From the NCBI GenBank assembly GCA_018697195.1, contig CM031879.1:48996509-49060508 (forward strand): 64,000 nt of DNA, in the 5' to 3' direction. The DNA is from Certhia americana (lineage: Eukaryota > Chordata > Aves > Passeriformes > Certhiidae). Positions 61,691 to 64,000 of this stretch are shown piece after piece (the first letter of the stretch is position 1; every line of letters starts with the position of its first letter). The notes beneath the pieces were generated by a model. That model ran no database searches and was not told the DNA's origin. It saw nothing but the letters and a program-made list of their open reading frames with translations. Both the position numbers and the translations under genes were made by a program.

Positions 61691-63262
61691 GCTTCTTGGG
61701 ACCCAGGAGTGACGGGGTGTGTGGGGACCTGGAAGGGGGGTGTGGGGAGGTAGGGCTCACCAGAAATACCCTCATACCCCAGCACAGCCTCCTTTCTCCT
61801 ACTGCACCCCAGCTCCCCCACATTACACACACTCCCACTCCCTCCCACCTCTCCGTGCATGACAAATTCCTTGGCTCACAGCATGCAATGCAGCCAGGCT
61901 CCCCAGGCCCCAGGCCCCCTCCAGTGGCACGGTCCCCCCCTCCCCTCCCCACATAATCTTTACCCCCCGCCTCCAATGTCAGCAACCCTCTCCCTGCCCC
62001 ACAGCTTGGTTTATAGCTCTGTACCTCCAGAGTGGGGAGAAGAGTCCTGCTCTGCAGCCTTTAGGGGGGAGGAAGGGGACTAGCTCCTAAGTCTGGCCTG
62101 TACATGTGCACCCCTTTTGTTTTCACCCACGGTGCTCGTGTGAGCCCAGTGGAATCAGCCAAAGGACCACGGGCTGTGCCAGATGTGTTTGCCCGCGGCA
62201 CAGGAGCGCTGCTCTCCCTCCCCATCACAGACATCCCCTTCCCTGGGCTCTGGCGAGGATGTTCGGTGTTTGTGCACAGCCAGCCCGGCTCTGTTCACAC
62301 TCAGACGCGGGACACGCAGGCGTGTGCTGCATACACGCGTGCAGGGCTGGGGCACACCAGCACACACACGCGAGAGGGCATTACGCACAGCAGCTCCCGA
62401 ATATGCTGCCTCCTGCAGTATTAGCTGATTTATGCTGCCTTTCCCCAGCCAGATCCAAGCTCTGGAATGGGAGCAGCGGCAGCTGTGCACTCCTGCCTGT
62501 CCTGGGATGAGAATAGGATGCGCCTGTTCGTCTCTCTCCCCCACCCCCACCCCTCCTCCTTCCCCCTCCTTTTGCTCCCATTCATTCATTCAGCTTCTCC
62601 TCCCCCCCATCCCATCCCATGCCCCAAAGCAGGAAGATCCTTATGCATAAAAATGTGGGCATGCTTTCTCTGGTGGAATAAACGGGCATGCAGACACCCT
62701 GCAGGCAATACATATACACTTACATATTCATTCGAGTAGTTGTCCTGGGCCCCTACATAAATACCCGGCTCCCACCACCACCACAGACACATTCACACAC
62801 CCGACAGACACCACGCAATGACTTTTCTGCAGCCAGCCAGTCTCCCAGCAGAGCAGTGTAAGAGCAGAGGAGAGATTTACTCACTCCCCTGCATGCAAAC
62901 CAGGCGAATATTCACACGCCACACAACGGTCAGACACACAGACACAGACAGACCACTGTCCGCGGAGGCTCCCCGACAAAGTTTGCAGAGAGACAGGGAG
63001 TCTGGCTCCTTCTGTGTCCCATAACTGCAGGCAATACACAGAGAGGTCTGCCTGTCTGTCTGTACATGCACCTGCATGTATGTGTGGGGATATATACGTA
63101 CACCTATACATGGATACACACGTGAACAGACACAGATATAGATACATGTACATATACACATATCGCCTCCTTTTGCAAGGTCTGAATAGATGCAGACGGG
63201 TCAAACCCAGCTGTGTGCAGCAAGCCCTGAACCTATTCAGCATCTCGATCCTAAGCAGAGCG

Positions 63263-63264
<2 letters not shown>

Positions 63265-63294
<30 letters not shown>
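63265..63294. repeat. (CA)15 microsatellite
   Basis: Fifteen uninterrupted CA units, in the inferred intron about 390 bases inside the candidate first-exon donor. Confidence 0.95.
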
Positions 63295-63296
<2 letters not shown>

Positions 63297-63623
63297 GACA
63301 GGGAGACCCGTCTCCAAGCCTCTCTCCCTCCCTCCCATCACCCCATGTAGGCATAATCCCCCCCCACACACACACCCGCCCTGGGCCACTTCCCCATCTC
63401 CTTTGCACTCACCCCTCGCCTTCATCCTCAGATCAGAGGCATCCAACCCAGGCATCCAACCCCCAGGGAGTGCGTGCACAAGCCGGAGGAAAAGGGCAAT
63501 CCATGCATCCTGCCCTTCTTCCCCTTTTCCAATCTCAGCTGCTTTTCCGAGAGGCAACACGGTCGGCAGCCGGGAGACGAGGACACGCGAGGCAGCAGCA
63601 CAAGGACTGCACACAAAAACGTG

Positions 63624-63624
<1 letters not shown>

Positions 63625-63663
<39 letters not shown>

Positions 63664-63678
63664 GCACACGCACACGTA
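63625..63678. repeat. (CA)n / (CACG)n microsatellite touching a splice donor
   Basis: About 17 CA units followed by CGCACGCACACGCACACGTA. On the ELFN2 strand the candidate donor GTACGTGTGCG at 63679 runs straight into this repeat. Confidence 0.9.
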
Positions 63679-63679
63679 C

Positions 63680-64000
63680 CTGCTTCTGGAGGGGTGACTG
63701 CTCATAGCTTCCATACGGGGCATGACAGAGACGAAGTGGAGGCACAAATGACCCCGGTCCTCAAGCAACTTGCAGCCCTGCAGATGTGTCTGTGTGTGGG
63801 GGTGTCCCCCCACTTGTGTCACCCCTTGGAGCTGAGCCGTTCCTTGCCCCGCAGCTGTCTCATTCCCGGCCGCACCTAGGCAGCGCTCCCAGCCATGCAC
63901 ACGCGCGAGCACGACAGGCGGGGATGGAGCAGCAGTCCAGGGAGGGCACGCACAGCCGGAGGATTTGCTGCCTTCGCCGCATCCGCATCACTGGGGGAAG
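63680..64000 (-). other. ELFN2: Candidate first or early non-coding exon of ELFN2, running off the window
   Basis: The sense strand carries CCAGAAGCAG|GTACGTGTG with the exon's last base at 63680, a consensus donor. The upstream 320 bases are CpG-rich compared with most of the window, especially beyond 63.84 kb, as expected near a promoter. At the edge CCCCCAG (63997-63991) resembles an acceptor, so the segment could be an internal exon starting at 63990 rather than the transcription start. No long convincing coding frame is seen. The promoter itself is probably at or beyond 64 kb. Confidence 0.4.

Larger units (their letters stand above)
47741..63679 (-). other. ELFN2: Upstream 5' intron of ELFN2 (inferred)
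   Basis: About 16 kb between the two candidate 5' exons. It begins on the sense strand with a GTACGTGTG donor running into a (GT)n microsatellite and ends with a strong pyrimidine tract and CACAG. It contains a CpG-rich patch at 49.5 kb, a poly(A) run at 49.02 kb, CR1/L3-like relics at 55.6-58.3 kb, and AT-rich candidate regulatory blocks at 53.05-53.24 and 61.61-61.69 kb. No convincing coding gene is seen within it. Confidence 0.4.

Noticed and set aside
61261..61860. 199-codon minus-strand frame
   Set aside because: No recognisable domain, C-rich low-complexity composition, and it overlaps equal-quality frames on the other strand and the AT-rich candidate enhancer.
63190..63879. 229-codon plus-strand frame
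   Set aside because: It spans two CA microsatellites (Thr-His runs), overlaps comparable open frames on the opposite strand and has no domain. GC- and CpG-rich sequence near a promoter has few stops by composition.
1..64000. CRISPR arrays, bacterial operons, tRNA or rRNA genes, intact retroviruses
   Set aside because: No regularly spaced identical repeats, no clustered tight genes with ribosome binding sites, no tRNA cloverleaf with B box noticed, and no gag/pol/env-like frames or paired LTRs seen by eye.

Overview
The window looks like nuclear DNA of a bird, or possibly another sauropsid. It has one recognisable protein-coding gene, long non-coding stretches with introns, many microsatellites and homopolymer runs, and a few decayed interspersed repeats that resemble CR1/L3-type LINEs. 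I see no bacterial-type gene packing, CRISPR array, tRNA or rRNA. The bird assignment is an inference from the CR1-like relics, the low interspersed-repeat load, and an ELFN2 protein that is close to the mammalian one but clearly different.

The gene is ELFN2 (also named PPP1R29) on the minus strand. Its whole protein (801 codons) lies in one exon at 12128-14533: signal peptide, leucine-rich repeats, LRRCT cap, fibronectin III domain, one membrane helix, and a long cytoplasmic tail with two RVxF-like protein phosphatase 1 docking motifs. Downstream of the stop, to the left, a probable 6-kb 3' UTR runs to an AATAAA signal at 6155-6160. About 120 bp beyond that signal is a (TCCCA)n satellite, which is G-rich on the ELFN2 sense strand.

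Upstream of the coding exon, to the right, the remaining 49 kb appears to be the 5' part of ELFN2. It consists of introns, a candidate non-coding exon near 47.56-47.74 kb with a very good acceptor and two alternative donors, a CpG-rich patch at 49.5 kb that could be an internal promoter, an isolated exon-like segment at 59.5 kb, and a candidate first exon at 63.68 kb and beyond with a CAG|GTACGT donor. If these are right, the window holds the gene from part of its first exon to its polyadenylation site, a span of about 58 kb.

By region: 1-5.8 kb is apparently gene-free intergenic DNA; 5.84-6.03 kb is the pentamer satellite; 6.15-12.13 kb is the probable 3' UTR; 12.13-14.6 kb is the coding exon; 14.6-47.56 kb is a large intron with a CR1/L3 relic at 41.2-41.97 kb, two short tandem repeats (31.9 and 39.1 kb), a 20-bp perfect palindrome (35.05 kb) and several AT-rich, homeodomain-motif-rich stretches that look like conserved enhancers; 47.74-63.68 kb is a second intron with CR1-like relics at 55.6-58.3 kb. 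I found no previously undescribed multi-gene system. The observations most worth checking are the unannotated 5' exon architecture, the G-rich repeat just past the polyadenylation signal, and the candidate regulatory elements.
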